A program made the translations under genes and the position numbers. Shown piece by piece: positions 24,341 through 41,300 of a DNA stretch of 64,000 bases. Position 1 is the first letter of the stretch. Each line of letters begins with the position of its first letter. The DNA comes from Typha latifolia (taxonomy: Eukaryota > Streptophyta > Magnoliopsida > Poales > Typhaceae). The notes beneath the pieces were generated by a model that did no database searches, was not told where the DNA came from, and worked only from the letters and a program-made list of their open reading frames with translations. The stretch is from contig CM034108.1 in assembly GCA_019914945.1 (NCBI GenBank), positions 4,102,001 to 4,166,000 on the forward strand, read 5' to 3'.

Positions 24341-25737
24341 AAACCTGCATTGAATCAGTAATTGAAAATATGATGGGGGAACTAGTAGCATATTATGTAC
24401 GCACAGTGACTTCTCTCGTCCATCCAATGCTAAATCTTTATAATATGTGCTATCACGGTATCACCATATAATACATTTAGCAAAACTGGTAGATAGACCA
24501 AAAGAATGTAACTTCGCAAGCTGAAAACACTGGGAAGTCTAATACATTCGCCAAAGCAACAGCAGTTTTGGCTGGAAGAGTTCAGTGTACTCAGATCATT
24601 GCAGCCAGTTCCCATACCCCCCCAAAAAAAACAAGTAATTTTCCTTTTCTTTTCTAAGCATTGCAGCTTATATTACAAAAGGCAATACTGGAGATGGATC
24701 TGATTGAAGGAAAAGAAATACCAAACAGGAATATCTTACTTCAAAAAATACTGCAGCTCATGTTAATGTATACAGGATGAATAGCAGGAGCATAAAATAA
24801 CATGACCATCTACTCTTTACCTATTGACACATGTACAACATGGTGGATGAATGGGCCCTGGCCTGTTTGCCGCCAAGATGGAGAGGATTTAGGTAGCACT
24901 TGCTATGTATCAACTTCTAAGTTGTTTCATCTCAAGGATATTTCTAACATTCCTAGCAGCCCTGACCAATATAAAAAAAAAGTGATGATAGCATCTGATC
25001 ATCCAACCCCTACTAGACATCTGATATCTGTTAGGCATTAATTTACTGGATGGAGAACACTTCAGAGTAGTTCTTCTGGTGCATATATCTGTCCTTAGTG
25101 AAAACCACTTGCTTTCCATGACTGATCCCTCGCACCTAGATAAACAAGAGAAGTACATACATAATTAAGAACACTTATGTAATGACCGTATAACACAGAA
25201 ATCAGCCTACAGAACAGCCAATGATATCAGAAAGAAGAGTGAGGATGATATTTAAGCTAAAAGGAACAATTTAAATGTCATAGATGGACTTAAAGCAACA
25301 GATATATGCCAGTTGAACACATAACCGCCTCAGTAAATCAGTAATGAAGATTCATTGTCTTTTTGACAAACTATGTTGGTTGTCAAGCTACCTAACATAA
25401 CTCTCCTCCTTTATCCAGACTTAGGATAGGCAGTTGGAAGATACCAGGAAGTTTGCCCAGGCGTAATCAGATCTATCATCTCCATGATCTCACGTCTGAT
25501 CAATTTCCTCTGTGGACACATTATACATACAGCTAATAGAGTAACAAGATGTTTCTTTGTTGACAGTAGTTCCTTTAAGACAATAAGCCATTCAAATGAC
25601 TAGATGGTGAATATTTTGACTTTGCCTCTGTAATTTCTACATACATTTTGCCTGTTCTTTATGATATCAGAAACTTTTCCTGAAATTACTACACTATGTT
25701 TTCCCAGAATGGCAAAGTTAATCCTGGAGACAAACGT

Positions 25738-26044
25738 AATACAAACATAAATGTCCCTCCATATTCTTTATTACTTTACAAGCAACAATAAAAAATTGAA
25801 TAGGTTTAAAGAAAACACTATATAGTCTCTGAGATGCAGCAATTCTGCTAGACAGCATCCAGAAAGGCATATAGAAATAGAACATCTTCAAAAGAAACTA
25901 TTGGACATATAATACAAACATATATGTCCCTTCATGTTCTTTATTACTTTATATGCAACAATACATAATTAAATAGAGATGCAGCATGTCTGCTAGACAG
26001 CATCCAGAAATGCATATAGAAATAGAATATCTTCAAAAGAAACT
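25738..26044. repeat. Direct duplication of about 150 bp
   Basis: Segments 25738-25899 and 25911-26044 share AATACAAACAT, ATGTCCCT.CAT.TTCTTTATTAC, GAGATGCAGCA, CTGCTAGACAGCATCCAGAAA and a GAAATAGAA.ATCTTCAAAAG block in the same order. The first copy is about 28 bases longer. Confidence 0.85.
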
Positions 26045-26187
26045 CATAGACACATACCCAAAGTTCTGAATGTCATGGTGTAATGGTCGAATATTTTAGA
26101 CTTCTGAAACCGTCTATCTAGTAGTATTTTGACAAAGCACTAGAAGAATTGACACAGGTAGGAGGAGAGAGAGTTACCTAATCACCT

Positions 26188-29761
<3,574 letters not shown>

Positions 29762-30000
29762 GGGGTCTGGAAGGGGGATCGCGAGACCTAGGATCGGGAT
29801 CTGGGGCTCCGCCGCTAGGGCGGACGCATTTGGACGGAGGAGGACGAGGGATCGCCGGCTCTAGGGTTTCGAGTGAGATCGTAGATTTGATCAAATTGGA
29901 TTGTGAGGAAGGTGAAGAGAAGAAGGAAGGTGGAGTCTCTCTCTCTCTAACGAGATTTGGATCGTATAAATGAGAGAGAGGAAGCGGACGCTGTGATGAG
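29762..30000 (-). promoter_or_regulatory. 5' leader of the calcium-dependent kinase gene
   Basis: On the transcribed strand the leader contains a GA run (CT on plus, 29936-29949) and a telobox-like AAACCCTAG (about 29860-29870). Transcript start is not defined. Confidence 0.4.
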
Positions 30001-32339
30001 ACGCGGGATTACAGAATGGCAGCCGATTCTCTGCATCCCAGGATGTAGGAAGTTGCTCTTTTATAAGTACTATTGCATCAATATGTTTTGAGACTTTTCT
30101 CATCTCACACCCTGAATATTTCTTTTTTGCATGTATCACCCTCCACAGCTTCTTATTTGCACGTATACTTTTCAAAAGTCATGGACATCATCCATAAGTT
30201 AAAAAACTTTAGTAATATTTAGCATGTAAATAAAAATAAGAATATTTTTGCCCTTTTATATTTAATTTAATGAGAGGTTGGTTACTTTAGGTGTATCATG
30301 CAAAAAGTAAGAATTTTAAAGTAAAAAACCAAATCCTTTTGGGGATATTGGTGCAAATATTAACTTGAGAGGGGTACGTACACGTGTAAAAAAAACAACA
30401 ATAATTAAAATAAAATTAACATATAATTACACTAAGACCCCTAAAATATTGAATATTTCCATCTGGACCTTCTCATTCTTTTTTGTATATGTCCCTAAAC
30501 TAAAACATTTGTCATTTCCTTTATTAACAAAAAAAAATTAAATAACTAATTTACTATAATTCTTCTCTCTCTTTTTTTAAAATAAAAATAAGAGTGAAGT
30601 ATTTTCTAGATAGCCTAACATTAATCGATGTGATATTCACATATTATTTTTTGAACAAAAATTCTAACATATAAACAGAAGAGGTATTTTTTAGAAAAAT
30701 TTCATATTTAATGGTCAATATGCTGGAAATAAGCAATGATTCAAATGATCTATGTATTACAATAAAAATAAAAATAAAAATAGAAGGTGCAAACTGGAAT
30801 TAACATACACATATATTCAGATCAGGTGCAGCTTTGCAGTATAGGATAAATATTCTATTTCTCCGGGGGAAAATAGGAAAAAAGAAATCTTGGCACAATC
30901 ACATGATGCCACGTGTCCCTGGGCCCATATTGGATGGAGTCTAGTATACACTTTGATCCCTTCCGCTTTAATTAGTTCTTGTTCTCTCTCCTTTATTATT
31001 ATTATTATTTTTAAGAAAGTCCGAGAGCACTAGAAATAAGCTCGTGAATAGTTGAAGCAGGTATCTAAATAATGATATACAAAGGAGATAGAGTTGACAC
31101 TCCAGAAGCAAACACTTGAGCATAATAATACATAGGAGATAGTATAGACGCTCTGGAAGTAAATCTTTTGCTCGGCCAACCAGTAGCATTATGTGAGGAT
31201 ACGATGAGCGAGTAACCAAAGAGCAAAATAGAGCAGGAATCCAAGTTTGCCGGTGACGGAGTCTAGTGAATTGAACCAAACATATGAAGATCCCATTTGA
31301 GAATACTTGAGAATATAGAAACATAACCTAAAACAAACAAAGAAGAAAAATAAAACAAACGGAGAGGGGGAGAAGGCAAGCGATTTGCCTAATACATCCT
31401 AATACATCCACAGAGGGCATTCATTCTAAAAAAAAGAATATGAAAACCCAAATAAGGCAAAACCATAGCAGATCCTAACTATTGGTGGAACTGAAAGAGA
31501 TGTGAGGCGCGACAGCAAATGAAGCAAAGTGCAGACGGGATGAGACCGGGATTGATGGCTATTGCCGGTTGGAGGAAAATGGGGCCAACAAGATCCACAA
31601 ATGCTTGGCTTAGATTGTAGCAACATAGAAAGTCGAGGGTCAAATCGGGATGAGATCCACAGTAGTTGGCTCCAGTAGCAACGACGCATTTGGGCAAGGA
31701 GAAAGCTAGGGTAAGATAGACAATGGCAGCACGAATGAGAGAGGAGATATGAGGCTAGTGGGGACGAGGGCAAAAAGGGAATAAAGAGGGAGGGAAAATG
31801 AGATCAGAGAAGAGAGAAAAAGAGAAAAAAAAAAAAGTCAACAACTAACTAAAAGGAGAGAATTGCTCTCCTCTCCACCTAGCACTTCGTTAGGCAAGCA
31901 AAGGGGAGAGGAGAGACACTCTTGGTGAGGGGGCAAAGCCCACTAAAAGGAGAAAAAGGAGGAAAGAAGCCATCTGAGGCAATGCCAAAGGCCTTCTCCT
32001 CGACGAAAAAGGGAGGGCGAAGAAGCCAAACCCTAGCATAGCTCTATGCTAGAGCACTCCTTTATCTATTAGAGGTCCATTTCTATATACTATTCATTAA
32101 TGCTTACTTTTGGTCTCCTCGTACTCCTATAACTAATAAACAGAAACTTCAAAAAAGTGTCAAAGTGACAAGGCATTAAATACATAAGAGAACCTTTTAA
32201 TTTAGGTTTTTCTTTTTACATAATATATATTATAAAGGTCTTTTACGTGTATACTCTTCACAAATCTTTTATTTACTTATATGTCCCCTAAAATTTATAC
32301 TTCCATATATACCCCCCTCAAAATATACGTGGTGTAATC

Positions 32340-32820
32340 TATTCTTGATAGTATAAAGTGGCAATTTCGGAAGAAACCTTTGATGGTATTATTGGATTGA
32401 GCAAGATTAGTCATAGGCAAAGATAAAAAGTAGTAGAGAAATAGGACCACTTGTCTAAAGTCTTAGAAAGGCATCTAGAAATGGAGAAATAACTAGAAGG
32501 AAAACTATTGATTTGTATGTAATCCAATCAATCCATCTAATAGGGAATCTCTGATGAGTGATGACCCCATAATTTTCTAAAGAAAATTCCAATCAATTGA
32601 CAGCCTCGTTGAATCTAATTTTTATTATAAGACTATCGTTTTTGTTAGAAGTCATCATCAATAATTATCCTCAGACACTTAGCCAACACTTTGAAAATAA
32701 ATTTATTTGGATGCAATTAATCAAGCTAATTGGCCTGAAATCCTTGATGAGGCCTAGCATCTTCCTTTCTGGATAGTAGAGTCACGTAGGCTTTGTTGTT
32801 TGCATCCAGATGAATGTCAT
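32340..32820 (-). mobile_element. Decayed LINE (non-LTR retrotransposon) reverse transcriptase fragment
   Basis: On the minus strand, translation gives NKAYVTLLSRKED, then after a frame change DFRPISLINCIQ, which is the hallmark FRPISL.NC motif of plant LINE reverse transcriptases. A further fragment resembling KVLAKCLR follows in another frame. Several frameshifts and stops show that the copy is dead. Ends are approximate. Confidence 0.7.
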
Positions 32821-32995
32821 GCGAATAGAATCTGCCAATGATCTTGAGAATATCTTTACTAACGGTGCTAAAAGAACACTTCAGATCTATAGGCTTGATG
32901 CCAAAGAGTATAACGAGAAGGAAATAGGACCTAAGAATACATTATCTTGCAACTTTTTGCTTCCCAGTTCCACCTGGGCGGAGGAGGATAGGAGA

Positions 32996-33085
32996 ACCAG
33001 TAGCAGCTCTGAGATAGAGGAGGAGAAACTTACTTGCTGATGACGACCCGACCAGTAGCAGCTCTGAGATCAAGGAGGAGAAACT
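32996..33085. repeat. 55-bp period tandem duplication
   Basis: ACCAGTAGCAGCTCTGAGAT followed by a near-identical AGGAGGAGAAACT occurs at 32996-33030 and again at 33051-33085. Confidence 0.85.
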
Positions 33086-33758
33086 GACCGACGGCGACCG
33101 GAAAAGTTCCCCTAGTCGGAGTATATTCATTATACGGTAATTACAGTTAAACTAAAGATCATTCTTTCTTTCTTGACGTTGTGTGTAAAATGGATGACTA
33201 GCGAAAAGAACATAAAAACAGATAAGTCCTATGTGCAAATTGGCGAGGGTTAAGTATAATTATCCCTGAAAAAAAAAATATCACCTGCGCTTCTATCTCA
33301 ACATTTAACTTATAAGTAAAGCAGGCATTCATGTGCACAATCAAATACTCCCCAGCCAACTGAATAGTGAGTATATCTGCAGTATCTATTTTTATTGTTA
33401 AATGAAACACATCCACTTAATTCCAAAGAAAAGAAGAAAAAAATAGAACGTAGCAGGAAAGATAATGTGGAGATTCAAGCTGGAATGGTACTCCCCAGAA
33501 CAGCAAGAATTGGCTTAAGAGTAATTCATGCCCAACATGATGGACCAGGTGAACAAGAAACCAAAAAAAAACTCATCTTTTCTTCTCTTCCATTTTGATC
33601 TGCTTCGATCATGCTATGACTTGATGAATTCTTTACATGAGCCGTAATCTGATCATGCTACGACTATGACCAGGTGAACAAGAAGGACCAGTTGCAACTT
33701 AGTTTGCAGCTAACCATTTTCTTTGATACATGTATATCCTGAAATGAACCCAGCTATC

Positions 33759-36609
33759 TCACAAGCGCCTGGAATATCCAGAACCCCCACACTTCTTGCA
33801 GAGTATCAGCCCTACATGAAGTCAAGTAGTCAGGAGCACTTGGACAATTATATATATATATATATATATATATATCCAAACTAACATTGAGCTAGATAGT
33901 ACATTTTGAAGAAATTCTGTTTGCCAAGCAAGACAAGCATGTAACGATTCATGGGTTGATACTGGATATGGAAAGGTCAGGCTTATGAAAATCTCGTGGT
34001 CTAAACTACATGCGAAAGCAAATCTCGATGGTTTACATGTTGAAGTGATTGTAAGATATTCTCCAAAACTAGATGCCAGTAAAGGTTTTGTATATCAAAT
34101 TCTACTCTTAAACAAAATCCTTTGTATTGGAGGTGACACTAGATATGTGCCTGATTAAGCTAACTTTTAGCATCCAATTTCAATTTAATCTATGAAATGA
34201 TGGGAACTCCTTAGGGATGCAATATCAATTGAATAGACACTTTCAGATGGATCTGTAATTGCCAGATGGATGTTGTTGCAACTCCTTTTTAAGATTCATT
34301 AGCACAAACATCAGCAAAACCCAGGTACCTAATAATGCTACCGAGAGATTGATGATCAGGGACAAATGAGCAAAACTGGTCACCACCCATAATCAACCAC
34401 ACAAACAGCACTGAGTGACAAAGAATACCTGCTCCTTTGCACACACGACATTCTACTAATCCAGTTTCTTGCTTCATTTTACCATCATTACAGAAGACAC
34501 ATTTTGTTCCACCTACAGAGGAAATAAAACATCATTAAGCTCATGTTTTATGTCGATACAGTACAGGTTTTTCCAACATAAGCAAACAGTACTTGTTGAA
34601 AAACAACAATAATAGATGGTAGGTAAGTACTCATGCAGGGGGATCACCAGACCTCTTCTGGACTTGGCAATTCTTTGTAAGGTCTAACGAGGTTTGAAGC
34701 AAGATGGGCCATATCCAAGTTTAGATGGCTTCCGTAATGACTAATGACTTTCTAATACTCTCCTTTTGATATTCAAGGTAACAAAATAAGGTAACTTGAC
34801 ATTTACTATGGCTAATCACAGACTGCGGAGTCTTCTAGAGTCCAAACTAATGTGATTTGAGATTACTGAAGGCTGCAAATTACCTATTCCAATTCTTCCC
34901 TTTTGTTGTTGGAAAGTTTTGATACAATCAAACTCAAAAACTTGAAGAACTAGGCGACGAGAGACAGAAGCACTCAAGATTACTTCCTCAGAGAAAGGAA
35001 GGCTTCACACTTGCCATATTTTCCAAATGATAGAATAAATTCAAACAGAGATAACTTATATTTCAAAAATATCATGGTGGCTGACCAAAGGAATGGCAAT
35101 CTAGGACACATTAAGAAACAGGACAACAAAGTTGATAGATACTTCCTGTTATTTTATTTTTTTTGCCCTTTTGAATACTATCGTGTTACGATACGACCAC
35201 GTATGTTAAGTTAGTCGAGTCGGTTGAGTCGAGTCGAGTCAAGTCAACTTGAGTTAGTTATTTGCTTTATCTTATTATTTTGAATTTCAAATAAATCAGA
35301 TAAATCACATGTGGATCCGATCCATTAAAATTTTTATTCCTATAAAGAGGAGTGGACATGTGTTGATAGGGGGGGAATCGATTATTGAATGAATCTAAGT
35401 TTAGTCAAATCTTTATTTTAGTTTTTCTCTTTTATCATAACCGTTAGATCGCTTTTATCTTTCTCGGAATTAATTATAGCCGTAGAAGCATTCCGATATT
35501 CTAAATCCTAACTATTTTTCTCCATCAGCAGCCATCTTACGGCCGTCTACTACCACCTTTGGCCGTCTGCCACCCTTTGACGACTGCCGCAACGTCAGTT
35601 ATTTACCGTTCTACCCTGCTCTATTTGACATTACTCTACTATTTTATTAATATATTTTCATCCCGACATCGAATTCTCGTGAAACCAGAACTATTGAAAC
35701 CCTAACTCACGAAGCTACCACCATATAAAATATCTTAATTTTCTTACGTTCAGATTGGTCCAGATCTATTACGCATACCGATGAGTAGATATCTTATGTG
35801 GCAAGTTCATAACTAACTATATTGTTAATCAACAACCACTGTCATCCCATATATTGCACTTTTTTCTCTCTCTAGCACCCAGCAATCTACCCATGTATTA
35901 CACTTCCACTCCTGTTAGGGCATCTATACTGCGAAGGACCATAACACTATTCTAAAATTTAATAAATCTGAGTTTATTATTTTTTTTATCTGACTCTTTT
36001 TCTCAGTTAGTAGATCATGGAAGGATAAGCAAAAATATTCAAAATGTCTACATTAATTCTCTCTTTTTTTAACTTATCCTTTTAAGGCCGCAATTCCATT
36101 AACATTTGTAAACATTAAATAACCCAACAAATTCCCATTTAAATGCACAATTATTAATTAGTGAAGAAATCCTTACCATTTCCAGCGCATCTCTCGCACG
36201 GCACAGGATCCCCCTGCATCCAAAAAAGAAATACATTTTTTTCAAAGAAAAAAAAAAGACAATCCATAACAATATCTCAAACCCCATTCCAAATCGAGGA
36301 AGAAGAGAGGACGATGACCTTGAGACCAAGGAAGAGGGAGAGCCCGACGGCGGCGAGGACCGAGCCAGCGACGATGAGCGTCTGGGTGTCGAGCTGCCTC
36401 CCTCCTACGTAGTAAATCAAGGCCTCCGGGTGAGCCGCGACTCTCGCCGGTGCGGTCACCGCCCGTGAGGAAGAGGAGGACAAGGTCGCGGGTTTCTGCC
36501 TCGGGGGAAGGAAGCATGGAGAGGAGGAGAGGAAGTGGGAAGGCAGAGGAGGAGGAGCGGTGGATGGGCAAGAGGAGAAGCGGCGAAGCGGAGAGGAGAG
36601 AGAAGCCAT
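33759..36609 (-). CDS. DnaJ-type zinc-finger protein without J domain, plastid-type (SSUH2-like)
   Basis: Exons in transcription order: 36609-36319, 36213-36177, 34512-34429, 33811-33759; they join in phase to 154 residues. Residues 1-60 are Ser/Pro-rich and nearly free of acidic residues, as in a chloroplast transit peptide. A hydrophobic segment (about 77-96, [20 protein letters not shown]) suggests a membrane anchor. The C-terminal 57 residues hold four Cys pairs at 103/106, 114/117, 131/134 and 142/145 with the spacing of the DnaJ central zinc-finger domain ([31 protein letters not shown]). There is no J domain. Related small plant proteins (BSD2, LQY1 and PSA2 types) assist assembly or repair of photosynthetic complexes; a similar role is inferred. 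I recall a very similar short Arabidopsis protein annotated as SSUH2-like. The protein ends in YSRRL. Confidence 0.88.
33849..33875. repeat. (TA)n microsatellite
   Basis: TA run of about 27 bases within the last intron of the zinc-finger gene (minus strand). Confidence 0.95.
35184..35776 (+). mobile_element. LTR-like repeat, copy 2, inside an intron of the zinc-finger gene
   Basis: Begins TGTTACGATACGACC, continues with GAGTCGAGTCAAGTCAACTTG, a CCTATAAAGAGG promoter-like string near 35338, and CCACCCTTTGACGACTGCC near 35570, and ends near CAGATCTATTACGCATA. It is the opposite-orientation relative of 18656-19207. It lies in the intron between exons 2 and 3 of the gene on the minus strand, hence antisense to it. 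No open frame and no clear target-site duplication. Confidence 0.6.
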
Positions 36610-38350
36610 TTAATATAGATTGGGGGAGCGGAGCCTCTTCTGCGGTAGTGGAGAGTGGTGGCCGCTCGTTATTTCCCGGTAAGAGTTTAGCCGGTTAGAT
36701 TAAGATAAAATCATAACAGCGAGATTTATAAATAAGACCCTGCATTTTGCCATTATTTCTCATTTACGCTGTGCTTTTCTTTGATAATTCAAGAGTCTCC
36801 CCGAATAAATGGGTTAAACTTAGATAAGTTGGTTAATCTTCCTCTAAGTCACAGCTTAAATCGTCTTCGCAAGAAAAAATAATTCCCGTAGGATATTCTA
36901 CTCAGAGCATTACTTCTTTTTATCCTAAGAAAAATGTGTACATTGTCGTATTTTGCATATTTATAATTATTTATTTGATTTAAATACTATTTTACCCCTA
37001 ATGTGGATATCATTATTCTAGCATATACTAACACAGCAAGGGAATTATGATTTCGTTTGTAAGTTAGTTTTGGTAAGCTACTAGATTTACTTGAATATAT
37101 TATATGTGTGCATTTGACTGTTTCAATCATGCTTACTTAAATTTTATAATCTTTGTATATTTTTTTCTAACGTGATTAGAGCTATCGGATGCATGCAATT
37201 GATACATCGACGTGCATCTAATGAGTATCCAAACCGACCAGCATGAATTAGCTCATATCGAAACCATGCTACAGTTTTAGTAGATTGACTATGTTTACAA
37301 CTTCACTATAAAGTACACAAGTTATAAGACCCTAGCCACTTCTCGTCGATAGGTTGTCTTCACTATAGAGTCAGTTTAGTTGTGCTTCGAGGAAAGCTCC
37401 GCTTCAAGTTGATATACCTTATTTGGTTTGATACTAAGCTCCGAACTCGATTTGTTAGTCTTATTTATTTATCTTAAATTTTTAAAGAGTAAAATTGATT
37501 AAATATAAAAAATAAATAAAAAGATGTTTGATTACTAAATCATAAACCATTTCAGAGGGGTTCCTAAACTTAAAAGCTTTATTTGCTTTGAGTTTAGGGA
37601 TAAGTAACCAAACATCCTTTTATATTTTTTTCATATCTTAAAAAATAAAAAGATGTGAGCTTAACCTCAAAGCAAACAAAGGGTGGAATTTAGAGAAAAA
37701 TGAGTTTGATAGGAGAAAAATGAACATTTGTTTGTGATTTTTAGCCTTTCAATTCTGATATATATATAAATTATGTAATAACTGTTAATTTTTTTTATCA
37801 AAAAGAAACAACTAAGACTAAATTACTCTTTTTATTTTACAATAATCAGTTGAAAAAGGATATATTTAATGAACATCTACGAGTTGTACACTTCTTTCAC
37901 CCAAATTCCACTTGTTTCCAAATTTTAAAATTGCAAACATCTCAAACAGGAAAATTTATAAGGGACAAAAATGTCAAAAAAATTCGATAGTCTTGACAGA
38001 AAATCATTCTCACCGTTATATTTGGACAGAAAAAATGACGGTTGCACATAATAGAAAAAAGATGTTGAAAAAGTTCAGGATACACTTAAATTTTTTGTCG
38101 AACTACAAAAAAAAAATTAAAAAATATATTTTCTAAAATCTCCAAGAACCTACACTACAGTGGGATCATGAAGAGTAAAAAGAAAAGGAAGAAAGATCAC
38201 TTCGATTTGCAGCTTTCCGACTATGCGACCAGGTAAGTAATTGTTTTTATTCTGACCAGGTAAGTAATTGTTTTTATTCTTGCACAAGATTGCAATAACG
38301 ACTCCATAAGGTCACCAAATGGATTCTTCTTGATGACTAAACTCTCATCA
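36610..38350. other. AT-rich intergenic region
   Basis: Between the start of the zinc-finger gene and the end of the BAH1-like gene. No coding evidence. A 27-base direct repeat GACCAGGTAAGTAATTGTTT occurs at about 38228 and 38256, immediately in tandem. Confidence 0.5.
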
Positions 38351-41300
38351 TCAGAGCCCCAATGTCAAGATTGCTTGGGACTGCCAGTACTCTTTGGATT
38401 GTTTCACCATCTCAGCTCGCTCAGATCGCAGCCTCTCTTTCCAGTGATCTTTGCATCTAAAAGTTGCAAGGAAAGCAGGATAGTAATTCAAGATTTGTTC
38501 AATATTGCAAATTAACAGTATATATGAAATAATCGCCTTCAAGCACCTATTCTTTAAAAGTAAGTCCAGTTCTGTCATTTGAATAGCATCATTATAGACA
38601 CCAACCTACACCAGCAGGGAAGCAAGGAATCAGAGGCCACAACAAGTACTGTTATAGAATGCCATCTTTGCATACTATTAAACAGGTACAATATTGGCAT
38701 TAATTAGAAGTTTAACAGATGAATGCTAGCATGATGACAAATTCAAAAGGTTTGAACCAGAGTTGCCAAATGGCTAGTCTAAAGTTCAGGGAATATATGA
38801 TATCTGTCTATCTGATGCATCCATATAATGTGTAAAAGATCAGGCAAAATATACTGTCAAAGAATTTTGAGATAATCTTCTTTTCAAGTTTCCTGCCACA
38901 TAATGCCTATGAGATACATGATACATCAGTTTTCATTAAGGCAGATTCCTGTTCTCTAAAGTTTGGAACAAGATACTCGTATCGAAAACGACAATGTCCT
39001 TACAGGCTATTCCAGATAGCTTGGAGCCCCGTGATGGTCAAGCCTAAGTCTATTGATTGCCTAGCTGTCTCAGTTGGAATATGCTTCAGAAGCTTTTTTT
39101 TTCTGTGTGAGCATCCAAATATTGAGCACTTTCTATCTCATTTACTGGCTTCTGTTCAATAAAATTATTTTTTAAATTTTCCTTAAAATTAGTTAATCTA
39201 TCCTGAAAGCTTATGAAGAACAAAGAAAAAGAATAAAACAGTAATCCTTTTCTAGCTAATAGCAAAATGCAAGAATCTGAGCTATATCTGTTTCAAACAT
39301 GAGATAACTCAACTAATATTCTATTAGTAGAATGACTAAAGAATCTAATTTAGTGCCTAAGAAGCAGAACCTGGGACTAAACTACACAACTTGACTTTGC
39401 GTAATTTGCATATATGTTTAAGAAAATGAAAGTTCCCTACAACCCATTAAGTATGATGGAAATTTTATGCACCTCCGTTTAAATAATGAAGCAATAATTT
39501 GTTTAAATGGAGCAACTACACCAGAGTACACAACTTCATACGTCAATTTCACATTTCAAAAGGAAGGAGAAAGAAAAAAATTGCCCTAGACAATACTGTA
39601 TAATGAAAGACCATGAAAAAGTAAGAGGACACCATCAAATTACACATACTTAAAAAGAATTCCAACAACAGAATTAAAATGAAAGAATGAAAATCACTAC
39701 CGCTCTGCAAATAGGACACTTAGCTCCCTGAGATGCAGTCTTGAGACCTTGGAAGAGTAACACTGAAGCAGAAGAACAAGCACAACTTTTACAGAAGAGA
39801 TGTCCACAGCTTAATGCATAAGGATTAAACAGAGTATCCTGTAAAGGAAATGAAGATTAGACTGTGGACCCAACACCACAATCCCTGATATAGTAGACTA
39901 AATATATATACTTGTCATTGTATTTGTAAAACTAAACACCTTACTGATATTAAGTAGATAATTGCAGAAATTCAAGGAGAATCAATAAAGTTATGCAAGG
40001 CAAGAAAGGAAATGGTATGATCCCAGGAATATCAGAAACTCAAATTTATACTGGTAACTGGATATTGGATATTCTTTTCCTTTATTTGGATTTGAATTTT
40101 GCTTAAAAGCTATCTTCGCATCTCATAGAGGATCTATTTCTAGACAATCAAAACAAGAAAGGTTATAAAACACCATTGTTAATAAATAAAAAGGTCAGGC
40201 ATCTGATGCGCTTAACTACATCCACATAAGAAATGGAACTGAGTGAGAAACAAAAGTTAACTTTAATTTATGAAAGGTGACTATACATTTGAAAACTTGA
40301 TTAACAAGGCTAGATAAAAATAAATATAGTCTACATTCTACTAAACTTTAGTCCTAGATATAATTTGCTAGCAAAAAACAAGGCTAAAATAGGTGAAAGT
40401 AATTCATTCTTTCAAAGAAGATAAATGACAACATGACTAGTGAATCAGCCAGAAGAAAGTATGGCACGGACATGCTGTGCTTACATCCATATATTTGACA
40501 ATAAAGATGTGAAAGGGTGAAACCTTACCAAGCAAATGGCACAATTTAAGCTGTATTCATACTTCAAAGTATCTGAAATAGACATAGTCATTGCAGGCTG
40601 GTCATCATTTAAATCGCATGAAAACTTCCGGAAGAACTCGCCTGGTTCCCCACCATCTGAACCGTTAAAGTTTAAATAAAATGCACCTAGTTCTATCAGC
40701 CAGGGTGATTGCAAAAGTTCTATATGCTTGGCCCGCAGCTTCGTCTTGAACTCTCTCCCATTGACAGAGCCATGTATCTGCCAAGCACATAAACAGAGAT
40801 GTGAGAATACACAAATCAGAAAAGCCAAGATGCCAAGCACAGTAAACAGAAAAGCTACAACAACAACTTTTGAGTGAAATGGCATTAGTAGCTTACTTTG
40901 TCATACTTCTTAAGAATTTTACGGATAGCTATAGCATTCATTGTTACATAATCAAGTAACATTCTTCCTTCTTGAATCATGACTTGTTGATCATCTGTGA
41001 AACAATGCCGTAAACGCCACATGTATCTCTGCATGCCAGAAGAAACATGAAGGTGGAGGAGACGCCTTACTCTTGAGCTAAAACAACCCGCTATATCTGA
41101 AGCCTCTCTTGTGAGTTCAGCAAAGAATATCTGATCACATACTAGATCGACGGGAAAGGTTTTGTTAGTGCTCTTGCTGCAACAAAAATTGACTTGCACC
41201 TCAAGAAAGTAAACAATAATGTTATTAGAATATGAGCCCAAAATAGGGGTGGCACTTGGTCAGATTTGGGTTGAATTAATACAGGGTCTAAGCATGAAAC

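Larger units (their letters stand above)
22400..26187. other. Intergenic region and probable 3' UTR of the calcium-dependent kinase
   Basis: From 22640 to about 23980 the DNA is AT-rich with nothing recognisable. Between about 24000 and 26180 the minus strand probably carries the kinase 3' UTR with its own introns. There is a donor after the stop (exon to 26178), an acceptor before 25509, a donor-like GTTAG/GTAGC near 25391, and an acceptor before 25135. These are inferences from splice-like motifs. A direct duplication at 25738-26044 and a short repeat at 24208/24307 also lie here. Confidence 0.4.
30000..33758. other. Intergenic region with repeat remnants, no supported gene
   Basis: No intact coding region. 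It contains an AAT run (30993-31011 as TTA on plus), a CT/GA-rich unique-looking stretch (31330-32060), a decayed LINE reverse transcriptase (32340-32820), and a 55-bp tandem duplication (32996-33085). The AAT run on the minus strand could be the 3' tail of the LINE copy, but the intervening 1.3 kb shows no coding trace. Confidence 0.45.

Noticed and set aside
24006..24350. 114-residue minus-strand frame
   Set aside because: Composition is noncoding-like, it overlaps a short direct repeat, and it lies downstream of the kinase gene where a 3' UTR is more likely.
31426..31773. 115-residue minus-strand frame in a GA-rich region
   Set aside because: No recognisable domain, two overlapping frames compete, and no supporting splice structure; possibly part of a repeat.
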